Below are positions 1 to 9,537 of a DNA stretch of 64,000 nucleotides, piece after piece (position 1 is the first letter of the stretch; every line of letters starts with the position of its first letter). Position numbers and translations under genes: made by a program. The DNA comes from Yaniella flava (GTDB taxonomy: Bacteria; Actinomycetota; Actinomycetes; Actinomycetales; Micrococcaceae): assembly GCF_039529295.1 (NCBI RefSeq), contig NZ_BAAAMN010000041.1, forward strand, positions 98,423-162,422. The letters run 5' to 3'. The notes under the pieces were generated by a model. The model was not told where the DNA came from. It made no database searches and was given only the letters and a program-made list of their open reading frames with translations.

Positions 1-1
1 G

Positions 2-202
2 GTCGCGGTGTCCATGATTGATTCCACCCACCGGGCTGCCCATCTTGTGGCCCTGGTCTTGCTGGCCCAATATGCGCCCGAAGCGCTCGAGTTGGATGCC
101 ATGAGTGACGTGATCGAACGCATTGTGCCACCCATCTACGGTGGCAATCAACGGGTTGGGGGCATCAAGCTGGCACCAGCAATATTACGGTTGCTCAACT
201 GA
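2..202 (+). CDS. C-terminal end of an unidentified protein (partial)
   Basis: An open frame runs in from the left edge and ends at TGA 200-202, about 54 bases before the next gene. The visible 66 residues are helical and Ala/Leu-rich, with a Gly-Gly pair near GGNQRVGG. A GTG at 8 could in principle be a start, but it has no visible ribosome site and the frame is open beyond it, so this is more likely the tail of a longer gene. I do not recognise the family. Confidence 0.5.
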   Translation, partial: VAVSMIDSTHRAAHLVALVLLAQYAPEALELDAMSDVIERIVPPIYGGNQRVGGIKLAPAILRLLN

Positions 203-255
203 GCCGCTCAACTGATGGGGAGCACGATGGAAGTACGAAAGGGGGCAGGAAACGC

Positions 256-621
256 ATGGCGCGACGAAAAATATCGGTTACCGACGGGGTGGCCGCGGTG
301 CGCGAATGGGCTGCTGACCCCGATACAGCGTCTCGCAGTGTTCGGGCGACGGCGGTGCGGTACTCGCTGGAAGAGTTAGCTGTGCTAGCACCGGGACGTT
401 CGGTGGAAGTGCGGGTCCCGCCGTTTGGGGTCACCCAAATCATCCAAGGAACCACGCATACCAGGGGCACTCCCCCGGCCGTCGTCGAAACCAACGCCGC
501 AACATGGTTAGCACTGGTCACCGGCCTGCTTAGCTGGGACGATGCGGTGACGGCCGGCGAGGTCGTTGCTTCCGGGCAGCGAACAGATTTGTCTGAACTC
601 TTACCGTTGGTGAAACTGTAA
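256..621 (+). CDS. Sterol carrier family protein
   Basis: 121 residues. The sequence resembles the small actinobacterial sterol-carrier-like proteins (SCP/MDMPI-C fold) commonly found next to purF: a short helical head (residues 1-40), then a beta-rich part with VEVRVPPFGV and a helical end containing TNAATWLALVTG. AAAGGGGGCAGGAAACGC precedes ATG 256. It sits in the same direction as a membrane protein gene and purF-purM, probably co-transcribed. A lipid or hydrophobic ligand is inferred from the family; none is shown by the sequence. Confidence 0.72.
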   Translation: MARRKISVTDGVAAVREWAADPDTASRSVRATAVRYSLEELAVLAPGRSVEVRVPPFGVTQIIQGTTHTRGTPPAVVETNAATWLALVTGLLSWDDAVTAGEVVASGQRTDLSELLPLVKL

Positions 622-656
622 GCAGGCACCGATAGACGCGCTAGACTGAGGACACT

Positions 657-1094
657 ATGGCTGACAGCAACCCCAACGCCCCTGCACCCCAACAGATGGT
701 GTATCGCAGCGCCCCGAAAGTCACCCCCTTTTTAGTCAGTGGCGGCCTGTTGGGCGTCATTGTCGCATTCTTTTGGGTCGGCATTCGTGGTGCGGCACCC
801 GAATATACACTGGTCCAGACGCTGTCTTTCTTCGCGGCAATCTTTGCGATCGCTGGGCTCGCGGTCGGCGCGGTTGTGTGGATAATCATGGATCGGCGTT
901 CCAAACGAAACGTTTCGACCGTCTATACACGCCGCACCGATGACCCGGATGCCGCTGATGTTGCCGTGAGCAAAGACGACTATAGCGAATGGTCACAGTT
1001 CCAACAGAACGAACGCCATGAACAAGCGCTGCGCGAGCAATTCGCGCAAGCCAAAGCACGGGCCAAAGCCGACAAACGAATCAAACGGAAATAG
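657..1094 (+). CDS. Small two-helix membrane protein, conserved upstream of purF
   Basis: 145 residues with two predicted membrane helices (about residues 24-45 and 58-80), followed by a charged cytoplasmic tail rich in Arg, Lys, Gln and Ala that ends in KADKRIKRK and is probably coiled coil. No enzyme motif is visible. The stop TAG is 3 bases before purF ATG 1098, so the two are very likely co-transcribed and possibly translationally coupled. Function unknown. Confidence 0.7.
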   Translation: MADSNPNAPAPQQMVYRSAPKVTPFLVSGGLLGVIVAFFWVGIRGAAPEYTLVQTLSFFAAIFAIAGLAVGAVVWIIMDRRSKRNVSTVYTRRTDDPDAADVAVSKDDYSEWSQFQQNERHEQALREQFAQAKARAKADKRIKRK

Positions 1095-1097
1095 TTT

Positions 1098-2519
1098 ATG
1101 ATCAAAAACTTTTTGGACGACTCACCCAAAGATGCCTGCGGCGTATTCGGCGTGTGGGCACCCGGCGAAGAAGTCTCCAAACTTACCTATTACGGCTTGT
1201 TCTCACTACAGCACCGAGGCCAGGAAGCCGCAGGTATTGCCGCATCAGCTGGGCACCGGATTTCAGTCTATAAAGACCTCGGGCTCGTCTCTCAGGTGTT
1301 CGACGAAGCCACGCTGTCCTCACTGACGGGGCACATCGCGATTGGCCACAACCGATACGGGGCAGTCGGTGCCGATAACTGGAACTTTGCCCAACCGACA
1401 CTTGGTGCCACCGCCGACGACGCTACGGTCGCGCTGGGGATGAACGGTGCACTGACAAACCGCACGGAGATCAAGGAGCTCATCGCGCACCGCTACGGCG
1501 AGGTTGACTCCGGTGAACTCGCCCAGGGCAATGACACCGATACCGCGCTTATTACCACACTGCTGCACGGCCAAAACGGTAACTCGCTCGAAGACACCGC
1601 ACCGGAAGTCTTCGCCAAACTTGAGGGCGCGTTTTCCATCGTGATGATGTCAGAGAACACGCTCTATGCGCTGCGTGATCCCCATGGGTTCCGTCCGCTG
1701 GTATTAGGTCGGTTGGCGAACGGTTGGGTCGTAGCCTCCGAGCAGGCTGCGCTGGCCACGACCGGCGCCACGTTTATTCGCGAGGTTGCCCCCGGGGAAA
1801 TGATTGCGATTGATGACGACGGTGTGCGTTCAACACGGTTTGCCGCGTCGAAATTAGCACGCTGCATTTTTGAGTACGTCTACGTCGCCCGACCTGATGC
1901 ATCAATTAACGGGCGCAGCGTCTACGAATCACGGTTGGAAATGGGTCGACAGTTGGCCCAGGAAAACACCGCCGAGGCCGACGTCGTGGTGCCCGTACCT
2001 GATTCGGGGACGCCGGCTGCCATCGGTTACGCCGAGGAATCTGGGATACCGCTGGGCCACGGCTTCGTGAAGAATTCCTATGTGGGCCGCACGTTCATCA
2101 AGCCCTCCCAGACCTTGCGTCAGCTGGGCATCCGGCTAAAACTCAACGTGCAGCCCTCGGTGGTCGCCGGCAAATCCGTGATCGTCGTTGATGATTCCAT
2201 CGTGCGAGGCAACACACAGCGTCAGGTTGTGGCTATGCTGCGGGCCGCCGGCGCACGTGAAGTGCACGTGAAAATTTCGTCTCCGCCCGTGCAATGGCCG
2301 TGTTTTTACGGTATCGACTTCGCGACCCGGGCCGAGTTGATTGCCACGGGTGCCGGCATCGAAGAAATACGTTCTTCTATTGGGGCAGACACACTCGCCT
2401 ATATATCGCTGGAGGGGACGATTGCCGCCACCCAGCAGGACGAGGACACGTTGTGCACCGCATGTTTCTCGGGTAACTACCCCACCGATGTCCCCCAGCT
2501 GACCACAGACAGGAAATAA
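1098..2519 (+). CDS. purF: Amidophosphoribosyltransferase
   Basis: 473 residues. It catalyses the first committed step of purine synthesis, PRPP plus glutamine to 5-phosphoribosylamine. Cys14, in DACGVFGVW, is the N-terminal glutaminase nucleophile after an 11-13 residue propeptide to be cleaved, as in the Bacillus-type enzyme. The PRPP loop is VIVVDDSIVRGNT. Cysteines in ARCIFEY, WPCFYG and the C-terminal CTAC fit the four ligands of the [4Fe-4S] cluster of that subclass. It is followed after one base by purM. Confidence 0.97.
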   Translation: MIKNFLDDSPKDACGVFGVWAPGEEVSKLTYYGLFSLQHRGQEAAGIAASAGHRISVYKDLGLVSQVFDEATLSSLTGHIAIGHNRYGAVGADNWNFAQPTLGATADDATVALGMNGALTNRTEIKELIAHRYGEVDSGELAQGNDTDTALITTLLHGQNGNSLEDTAPEVFAKLEGAFSIVMMSENTLYALRDPHGFRPLVLGRLANGWVVASEQAALATTGATFIREVAPGEMIAIDDDGVRSTRFAASKLARCIFEYVYVARPDASINGRSVYESRLEMGRQLAQENTAEADVVVPVPDSGTPAAIGYAEESGIPLGHGFVKNSYVGRTFIKPSQTLRQLGIRLKLNVQPSVVAGKSVIVVDDSIVRGNTQRQVVAMLRAAGAREVHVKISSPPVQWPCFYGIDFATRAELIATGAGIEEIRSSIGADTLAYISLEGTIAATQQDEDTLCTACFSGNYPTDVPQLTTDRK

Positions 2520-2520
2520 C

Positions 2521-3660
2521 GTGACTGACAACAACTTGGGCAAACCACTCACCTACGCTGATGCTGGTGTCGATGTGCAGGCCGGTGACGATGCCGTTGA
2601 GCTGATGAAGTCGGCTGTTACGGCAACGCATAGCGGCCGTGTACTCGGTGGGTTCGGTGGATTCGCGGGCATGTGGGACGCGACCCCGCTGACGAGTTAC
2701 CGTCGCCCGGTGTTGACCACCTCAACGGACGGGGTTGGTACCAAGGTTGCGATTGCCCAGGCCATGGACATTCACGACACCATCGGTCAGGATCTGGTCG
2801 GCATGGTTGTGGATGACATTGTCGTCGTGGGCGCCAAACCCTTATTCATGACCGATTACATTGCCACCGGAAAAGTGGTGGCCGAACGCGTCGCCGATAT
2901 CGTCCGAGGCATTGCCAACGGGTGCAAACTCGCCGACACCGCCCTGATCGGTGGCGAAACAGCAGAACACCCGGGCTTACTGGCGCCCGAGGAGTATGAC
3001 GTGGCCGGTGCGGTCACAGGCGTCGTGGAAGGCAATGAGATCCTGGGGCCCGAGCGGGTTCGAAAGGGTGACGTCGTCATTGCCATGGAATCATCGGGTG
3101 CACATTCCAACGGGTTTTCGTTGCTCCGGTCGATCGTTACGTCGCGCGACTGGAGTTGGGACCAGCACATCGAGGAATTCGGGCGCAGCCTGGGTGAGGA
3201 ACTCCTGGAACCGACCCGAATTTATACCCAAACCTGCTTGAACCTTATCGACGAACTCAACGGTGACGGCAAGTTTGCACTACGTGGCTTCTCGCATGTC
3301 ACCGGCGGAGGTTTGGCGGCGAACCTTGCCCGTGTGCTGCCACAAGGCACAATGGCCACCATCGACCGCTCAACCTGGGCGCTGCCCCCGGTCTTTTCGG
3401 TGATGGCCGAGGCCGGCCAGGTACCGCAAGCCGATCTGGAACGGACGTTGAACTTGGGCGTGGGAATGGTCGCTGTTGTAGCACCCGAATCCGCCGATTC
3501 TGCACTCACGTGGCTCAATGCCAACTCGATGACATCGTGGCAGATCGGTACCGTTGGCGCACTGACTCAGGACGCCGCTGCCGCCGGTGACGACTTTATC
3601 CAAGGCGCAAAGGGTGTCGACGGCGGTGGAGTGCTGCTGCACGGCGCCTACGCTCAGTAA
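2521..3660 (+). CDS. purM: Phosphoribosylformylglycinamidine cyclo-ligase (AIR synthetase)
   Basis: 379 residues; makes aminoimidazole ribotide from FGAM with ATP, the fifth purine step. PurM/SelD/ThiL-fold motifs include DGVGTKVAIA, GMVVDDIVVVGAKPLF and GGETAEHPG, followed by the C-terminal AIRS_C half (RGFSHVTGGGLAANLAR). The start is GTG 2521, one base after the purF stop and preceded by CAGGAAATAAC, so translation is coupled to purF. Slightly longer than many homologues because of C-terminal extension. Confidence 0.97.
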   Translation: MTDNNLGKPLTYADAGVDVQAGDDAVELMKSAVTATHSGRVLGGFGGFAGMWDATPLTSYRRPVLTTSTDGVGTKVAIAQAMDIHDTIGQDLVGMVVDDIVVVGAKPLFMTDYIATGKVVAERVADIVRGIANGCKLADTALIGGETAEHPGLLAPEEYDVAGAVTGVVEGNEILGPERVRKGDVVIAMESSGAHSNGFSLLRSIVTSRDWSWDQHIEEFGRSLGEELLEPTRIYTQTCLNLIDELNGDGKFALRGFSHVTGGGLAANLARVLPQGTMATIDRSTWALPPVFSVMAEAGQVPQADLERTLNLGVGMVAVVAPESADSALTWLNANSMTSWQIGTVGALTQDAAAAGDDFIQGAKGVDGGGVLLHGAYAQ

Positions 3661-3682
3661 TTTCCGGACCAAGGGGACAGCG

Positions 3683-4462
3683 ATGACAGCTTACGTGAGA
3701 CTTGACGTTGCCGGCACTATAGCGACCGTCACGCTAGATAACCCGGCCAAGATGGGTGCGTTATCGTTGGCCGCGATGCGCGAGTTGACCGAAACGTTCC
3801 ATGAGGTTGGGCAGCGTAGCGATGTGCACGTCGTCATCCTGGCCTCCGTGGGGAAGGTGTTTTCGGCCGGCCATGATCTGGCCGAAATTCATGGTGCTGA
3901 TGAGAGCACCCATCGTGAACTGTTCGACGTCTGTACCCAGTTGATGCTGACCATCCAGCGCATTCCTCAACCGGTGATTGCCAAAGTGCAAGGTTTGGCT
4001 ACTGCTGCGGGATGCCAACTGGTTGCGACTTGTGATTTGGCCATAGCAGCTGAAACCGCCCGGTTTGCCACGCCGGGCGTTCGGATCGGCCTCTTCTGTT
4101 CCACCCCCATGGTTGCGGTGAGTCGGGCGGTCGGCCGAAAAATGGCCATGCGGATGTTATTGACGGGCGAGCAACTTTCCGCCGATACCGCTTTGGCGCA
4201 CGGGCTCGTGTCCCATGTTGTTGCCGACGAGGACTTGGACACCGAGGTCGTCGCGCTAGCGAACCAGGTTGCGAGCGCATCAGCGGCCACCGTGGCCATC
4301 GGCAAGCAGGCGTTCTATGAACAACTCGACCTCGGCACCGTCGAAGCCTACGAGAAAATGTCCGAGGTCATGACAGCCAATGCCTCTCTGTACGATGCCC
4401 AAGAAGGAATCGACGCATTCTTAGAAAAGCGCGATCCCGTCTGGCGGCACGACCAGGACTAG
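3683..4462 (+). CDS. Enoyl-CoA hydratase/isomerase family protein (ECHDC3-like)
   Basis: 259 residues, crotonase fold. The oxyanion-hole segments are seen in VFSAGHDLAEI and GLATAAGCQLVATCDLAIA. At the place of the first catalytic Glu of crotonase (GGGCE) there is Gln (AAGCQ), and the second Glu region reads PGVRIGLFCS instead of a PEI-type motif. This is the pattern of ECHDC3-like proteins, so hydratase activity is doubtful. The start ATG 3683 is chosen for its AAGGGGACAGCG ribosome site, 22 bases after purM; the frame extends further upstream into purM. It overlaps the convergent acyl-CoA synthetase by 4 bases, and both may act on acyl-CoA. Confidence 0.85.
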   Translation: MTAYVRLDVAGTIATVTLDNPAKMGALSLAAMRELTETFHEVGQRSDVHVVILASVGKVFSAGHDLAEIHGADESTHRELFDVCTQLMLTIQRIPQPVIAKVQGLATAAGCQLVATCDLAIAAETARFATPGVRIGLFCSTPMVAVSRAVGRKMAMRMLLTGEQLSADTALAHGLVSHVVADEDLDTEVVALANQVASASAATVAIGKQAFYEQLDLGTVEAYEKMSEVMTANASLYDAQEGIDAFLEKRDPVWRHDQD

Positions 4463-6066
4463 TCAGCCATCGCGCGAAGCTCGGTTTTCCGGATTTTACC
4501 GGTTGAAGAACGCGGGAGCTCTTCGATCAGGTGAAACGCGTCAGGGACTTTGAACCCGGCGAGTTCGGCGCGGCAGTGTTCGCGCAGCGCATCGGAGGTG
4601 ACGTCGCCGTTGACAACAACGTAGGCGACGGGCCGTTCGCCCCATCGGTCGTCTGGGGCACCGATCACGGCAACATCTGAAACTGCCGGATGCGAGTGCA
4701 AGACGCCTTCAACTTCAATGGAGGAAATGTTCTCGCCGCCCGAAATGATGATGTCCTTGAGGCGATCCATCAACTGGATGTAACCGTCTGGGTGTTGTAC
4801 ACCGATATCACCGGTGTGGAACCAGCCTCCCGCAAAGGATTCCTCGGTAGCTTCAGGGTTCTTGTAGTAGCCAGCCATGACACCGTTGCCTCGGATGACC
4901 ACTTCGCCCTGGGTTTCACCGTCGGCAGGGAGCTGGTTCCCCTCGGAGTCCACAATGGCAGCTTGCGAGTTTTGCAACATCGGCACGCCCTGGCGGGCCA
5001 GCATGCGAGCGCGTTCAGTTACGGACAGGGATGCCCAATGTTCGTGAGGTTCATTGATGGTTGCTGGACCATAGGTTTCCGTGAGACCGTACACGTGGAT
5101 CGGGGTAATGCTGAGCTTTTCGAGGCCTTCGATCACCGAGGGTGGCGGGGCGGAGGCGGCTGTAATCAGGCGGACGGGATGCCCCATTGGGTGGGCTCGG
5201 TCAGCTTCAATGATAGATGCCGCCACAATTGGAGCGCCGCACAGATGCGTGATGCTTTCGTGATCAAACGCATCCCAGATGGCGTCCTGGCGCACCGCGC
5301 GCAGACAGACGTGTGTGGAGGCAGTTGCTGTGACGCCCCACGTCATGGTCCAGCCATTACAGTGGAACATTGGCAACGTCCACAGGTACTTGGAGGAGCC
5401 GTCAAGCTGATAATGCTGGGCGTTGGCCTGTGCTGACAGGTAGGCTCCCCGATGCGTGTACAAGACACCTTTGGGCGGGCCCGTAGTCCCCGAAGTGTAG
5501 TTCAGCGTGATAGCACCGAGTTCATCGGCGACATCATAGGTAAACGTGTTCTCGGATGTCTGCTCGGGTGCTGCCGCCATAAAATCTGTGTATGTGGGCA
5601 AGTCCCCGGTCGGCTGGACACCAAATTCATTGTCGACAAGTTCGATGACTGCCGGCGGATTCTTCATTCCAGCAGCGGCGCTGGATACAATGTCAGCGAC
5701 TTCTGAGTCGACGAACACGATTTCAGACTCTGCGTGCTCAAAAATGTAGCTGAACTCTCGGCCTGCCAGACGAGGATTGAGCGGGTTCAGTACCGCACCA
5801 ATGAGTGGAACCGCGTAGTGCGCGGCCAGCATTTCTGGAGTATTGGGAGCTACGAAACTCACGACTTGTCCGGGTTTGATGCTTTTCGACAGCGCCCGCG
5901 CAAGCTGCTGCACTTCGGATTCAAACTGTGCATAGGTGGAACGTCGCGTGCCATAAATGACGGCTTCCCGTTCTGGGAACGTAGCGGCACTCCGCCCCAA
6001 GAAGGCCAGCGGGGTCAGCGGTTCATAGCTGGCCGGCGGTGTCGTGGTTGCGTTAGTTGGAGTCAC
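4459..6066 (-). CDS. AMP-binding acyl-CoA synthetase
   Basis: 535 residues of the ANL superfamily, forming an acyl-adenylate and then acyl-CoA. The ATP loop is YTSGTTGPPKGVLYTH (around residue 200), followed by YGLTETYGPA, WFHTGDIGVQHPDGYI, the hinge DRLKDIIISGGENISS, and the C-terminal catalytic lysine in SSTGKIRK. The overall pattern is nearest to medium/long-chain or plant AAE-type ligases; the substrate cannot be told. GTG 6066 is preceded by AGGAAGG at proper spacing. It converges on the crotonase-fold gene. Confidence 0.88.
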   Translation of the reverse strand: MTPTNATTTPPASYEPLTPLAFLGRSAATFPEREAVIYGTRRSTYAQFESEVQQLARALSKSIKPGQVVSFVAPNTPEMLAAHYAVPLIGAVLNPLNPRLAGREFSYIFEHAESEIVFVDSEVADIVSSAAAGMKNPPAVIELVDNEFGVQPTGDLPTYTDFMAAAPEQTSENTFTYDVADELGAITLNYTSGTTGPPKGVLYTHRGAYLSAQANAQHYQLDGSSKYLWTLPMFHCNGWTMTWGVTATASTHVCLRAVRQDAIWDAFDHESITHLCGAPIVAASIIEADRAHPMGHPVRLITAASAPPPSVIEGLEKLSITPIHVYGLTETYGPATINEPHEHWASLSVTERARMLARQGVPMLQNSQAAIVDSEGNQLPADGETQGEVVIRGNGVMAGYYKNPEATEESFAGGWFHTGDIGVQHPDGYIQLMDRLKDIIISGGENISSIEVEGVLHSHPAVSDVAVIGAPDDRWGERPVAYVVVNGDVTSDALREHCRAELAGFKVPDAFHLIEELPRSSTGKIRKTELRAMAD

Positions 6067-6350
6067 GGATCGACCTTCCTTTGAATGTCATGGTACACAG
6101 TTCGATCGAATCCAGTTTACCTAGGGCAGCTGAATTCGAAACCCTGGGCACCCGAATGTCGCTGCCTTCTTCACAACGCATCACCGATACCGCATGACGC
6201 GCTCTCATACTATGTGCACGACAAACGGGCAGCGCAGGTTTTCCACACTGCCGTAGATGTGCCGGGTTTTTCCACAGTTTGCTCTAGCTGTGCCCATGAG
6301 CGGCGACCTCTCAGCGAAAGTGGAACGACCACTTGGAAGGAGGTGACCCG

Positions 6351-8480
6351 ATGTCGTCTGCAATCCCATCATCCGGATCTGCTATTGGCTCTGCACCACG
6401 CGCGTCAGCCAACTTACTGGCTGGCGCCTTGTACGCCGACGTGTATGCCGACGAAACCAAGACCGACCCTGAGTATCAGAGCAATCACAAGCCAGCGTTC
6501 AAATCCTGGGAGGACGTATTACCCTTTCACCAACAAACCTCCAACGTCATGCATGCTGCACACGAATCTGTGGACCAGCAGCTTGGCTCTATACTGAGAT
6601 CCCTGAATCCAGCTGAACTTGAGGCACTGCAAACACAGGTCACCCTATGTCAACAAGAGCTTCTGACGACGAGTGACCACTCAGAGTTGTTTGCGCCTTT
6701 AGACCCTTCACAACACGGCTTCACGGACTCGCAGCAGACTGGTAACGATCATGCTCGGGCCGAGGACGCCACGCCACCGGCGAAACTGTCACTATCGGAA
6801 TATGCGCAAATTCGCGAAGAAAATGCACGCCTGGCAGAAACCGTCAACATTCGTGCCACGGCAGATCTTGTGCAGCATCTGTGTCGGTCACATGGCGAAG
6901 TGAAGATCCCCGGACAGAGTCGCGAAAAGACTCCCCTGGCTGCCGCGACCTCATACGTGGCAAGCCTTTTACGGGCCACGTTCAGTACTGTTGATAAGCG
7001 GATCACCGCGGCGGCGTCACTGTGGCCCGACATGGAATACCGTCGGCGTAAACTCAAGACACCACGGGTAGCCGAACATTTAGCGCGGGGACGCATCCCA
7101 TTTGCGTCCGCGACGACCGCTGACGAAAAACTTTCTGAAATCCGGCAGGCCTATCGTCGGGCTGGTGGTGATGAAACTGCAGCCGATGATTTAGTGCAAG
7201 AGCACGAGAAGAATTTTGTGTATCACGCGGGGCGAAATGATCCGTATACGTTCAGCCGATATGCCAAAGCCTGCAGTGAAGCTGTTACGAATGCTCTGGT
7301 CGGACCGAAGAAGCCGCTGACTGACGACCAAATGAAACACGAAAAGGGCCTGTTCTATGACGGTCAGGTTGGTGACAGTTTGCACAAGGTCACGGCGATC
7401 GTCGATGACGAGGAGTTGTTGCAGCTCAACGCCATGCGAGAATTTGCCACGAAACTCGATTCAGTCACCTCCACGATGCGGGCACAAGCCCACGAGGAGG
7501 CCAAGGGCACCGGCAAGCACCCGGCTGACGGAAATGAAAAGTCAACCGAGGAAGTTGCAGGTGATTCACGCATTACGCCGGAGGATATCGATTACGGTAT
7601 TGGACAGTTATTCGATGGCCAAACGAGAGCCGAACGATGGCTCCATACGCTTATGGATTTCCTGTCCTCGGGGCTTATTCTGCACAAGACCTACGACCCG
7701 CATGCTACCGATGAGGAACAACGACGGCGCGACACAGCGTTGCAAAAAGCAGCGGAACACTCAGAAGTCGTGGCAGATATTCTCGGTGTGGATCACGAGC
7801 CGCCCAGTGCTCCGGAGCTGCAACATATCGAGCAACAACATTCGAAAAATTCATCCGACCCTTTGGCCGCGTATGTTCCTGACGGATACCAGCTATTACG
7901 TCCCAATCTTGAGCTCATTGTCGAGATCTCTCTGCGTGACCTGATAGGTCGATCGCCCGATTCACTACCAGACCCTGGGGATCCAAGTGAGACTGACTAC
8001 ACGTCAGAACTCGCCAAGATTGCAGAGCGTCTCAAACACCAAGAGCGCAGCTTGCCGACGCCCCACGGGTCACCGGGAAATGTTCAGATCGATTTCGGGT
8101 TAGCTCGTCAACAAGCCTGTACACAGAAGATCGTCCCCATGGTCTTAGGTACCGCATCGCAGCCATTGGACGCCGGAAGAGCCCAACGACTTTTCCCACC
8201 TGCCATCAGAAGGGCTTTGCACGTTCGGGATCGTGGCTGTATCGTGCCTGGCTGTCCTCGCCCGGCGTCATGGTGCGAGCCTCACCACCTACAACCGTGG
8301 AGTCAGGACGGACCCACGTCGTTGGCGAATGCTGGTTTGGTCTGTCGGAGTCATCACAAGGCCGTACATCAGGAGTTGATCGTACTGCACATGGAACAAG
8401 ATGGACTACCATCTTGCAGTCTCCCGACGAGTCAGGATCCCACTCAGACTCGATACCGCAACATATATTGGCACGCATGA
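6351..8480 (+). CDS. DUF222 and HNH endonuclease domain protein (REP13E12-like)
   Basis: 709 residues: an N-terminal helical DUF222 region, an acidic and variable middle (about 380-530), and a C-terminal HNH nuclease domain with VRDRGCIVPGCPRP, CEPHHLQPW, LANAGLVC and RSHHKAVHQ, giving Zn-binding Cys pairs and the HNH His/Asn/His. ATG 6351 is set by a perfect AAGGAGGTGACC site. The family occurs in many divergent copies in actinobacterial genomes; cellular role unclear. A/T-richer codon use than its neighbours suggests it may be accessory (impression by eye). It ends 2 bases before the convergent Sir2 gene. Confidence 0.85.
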   Translation: MSSAIPSSGSAIGSAPRASANLLAGALYADVYADETKTDPEYQSNHKPAFKSWEDVLPFHQQTSNVMHAAHESVDQQLGSILRSLNPAELEALQTQVTLCQQELLTTSDHSELFAPLDPSQHGFTDSQQTGNDHARAEDATPPAKLSLSEYAQIREENARLAETVNIRATADLVQHLCRSHGEVKIPGQSREKTPLAAATSYVASLLRATFSTVDKRITAAASLWPDMEYRRRKLKTPRVAEHLARGRIPFASATTADEKLSEIRQAYRRAGGDETAADDLVQEHEKNFVYHAGRNDPYTFSRYAKACSEAVTNALVGPKKPLTDDQMKHEKGLFYDGQVGDSLHKVTAIVDDEELLQLNAMREFATKLDSVTSTMRAQAHEEAKGTGKHPADGNEKSTEEVAGDSRITPEDIDYGIGQLFDGQTRAERWLHTLMDFLSSGLILHKTYDPHATDEEQRRRDTALQKAAEHSEVVADILGVDHEPPSAPELQHIEQQHSKNSSDPLAAYVPDGYQLLRPNLELIVEISLRDLIGRSPDSLPDPGDPSETDYTSELAKIAERLKHQERSLPTPHGSPGNVQIDFGLARQQACTQKIVPMVLGTASQPLDAGRAQRLFPPAIRRALHVRDRGCIVPGCPRPASWCEPHHLQPWSQDGPTSLANAGLVCRSHHKAVHQELIVLHMEQDGLPSCSLPTSQDPTQTRYRNIYWHA

Positions 8481-8482
8481 TG

Positions 8483-9487
8483 CTAGAACGTTTCCGCGTC
8501 GAGCCATTCGAGAGCTTCTTTGACCCCGGCACGCCAGCGGAACGTTGCACGCTCTTCTCCCCGCGTGGGGCCACGATTGATCACACCAATAGGTTTCCGC
8601 GCACGATCAGTCTCCAGCAGCATACGATAACCACTCATCACTGCCAACGACGACCCAACGACGATCAATGCACCGGAGTTTTCTAGCAAGTCTTGAATGG
8701 CGCGTTTGCGTTGTTGTGGAACGATTTCGCCGAAGTACACCACCGTAGGTTTCAACTTTGTGGAGCCACAATTCAGACACCTAACCATGGTGAATTCATC
8801 AACCCACTGCTGTGGAATTCGGGCGTCACCGTCGGGGTTAATGTTGTCCTGAGTCACGTTCCAGTGCTCAGCAACTTCCTGATTCGCTTGTTGTAGGCGT
8901 TGGCCGAATGCTTCACGCTGCTCCTTGACCCCGCACACCAAGCATTCGATCTCATCCATCGAACCGTGCAAAGCAATGACCGGTCCCGAGGACGACGCGG
9001 AGCCGGCTTCCGAATCAGCTGCACGTTGGCTGCGCTGATGCAGACCATCAACATTTTGCGTCACGACACCTGCAATGAGACCGGCTGCATTCCATCGGGC
9101 AATGATTTCATGACCGGTATGCGGGGACGCGTCGTTGAGGTGCTGCCAACCGACAAATGAACGCGCCCAATAACGCTGTCGTGCCGCGTCATCGTGCAAG
9201 AATTCTTGGTATGTCATAGGCCGCGAATGGCGCAGCGAACCTTCCGGACCCCGATAGTCAGGAATCCCGGAATCTGTGGACATACCAGCACCAGTCAGAA
9301 TGACAGGGTTAAGCTTCAGCAGCTGACCGAGTCCAGTCGACGCGACTTCAACGTTTTGATAGGGCGCGCGAGTCTCGATAACGCGCTGCACGGAACGCAG
9401 TGCCGCCTGGTGCGTTGCGTATGTTGGGTGATCCTCAGCAAGAGAAGAGGTCTCGAAAGAAATCGGCCGGTCAGATGATCCTGTCAT
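8483..9487 (-). CDS. Sir2-family NAD-dependent protein deacylase
   Basis: 334 residues from ATG 9487 (a TTG at 9508 would add 7). NAD-binding motifs GAGMSTDSGIPDYRG and TQNVDGLH are present, with catalytic His in IALHGSMDEI and two Cys pairs (ECLVCG, RCLNCG) for structural zinc. A Ser/Gly/Ala-rich insertion (SEAGSASSSG) lies just before the catalytic His, and the segment between the zinc pairs is long. It removes acyl groups from lysines, producing nicotinamide and O-acyl-ADP-ribose; the target is unknown. Start uncertain: neither candidate has a well-placed ribosome site. Confidence 0.92.
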   Translation of the reverse strand: MTGSSDRPISFETSSLAEDHPTYATHQAALRSVQRVIETRAPYQNVEVASTGLGQLLKLNPVILTGAGMSTDSGIPDYRGPEGSLRHSRPMTYQEFLHDDAARQRYWARSFVGWQHLNDASPHTGHEIIARWNAAGLIAGVVTQNVDGLHQRSQRAADSEAGSASSSGPVIALHGSMDEIECLVCGVKEQREAFGQRLQQANQEVAEHWNVTQDNINPDGDARIPQQWVDEFTMVRCLNCGSTKLKPTVVYFGEIVPQQRKRAIQDLLENSGALIVVGSSLAVMSGYRMLLETDRARKPIGVINRGPTRGEERATFRWRAGVKEALEWLDAETF

Positions 9488-9537
9488 CTCACCGTGCCGA
9501 TCTTTCAAATGTTAGGGAAACCCTGCGACAAGCAGCC

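Noticed and set aside
6085..6350. Plus-strand frame ahead of the DUF222/HNH gene
   Set aside because: No ribosome site or similarity; this 284-base spacer likely holds two divergent promoters.
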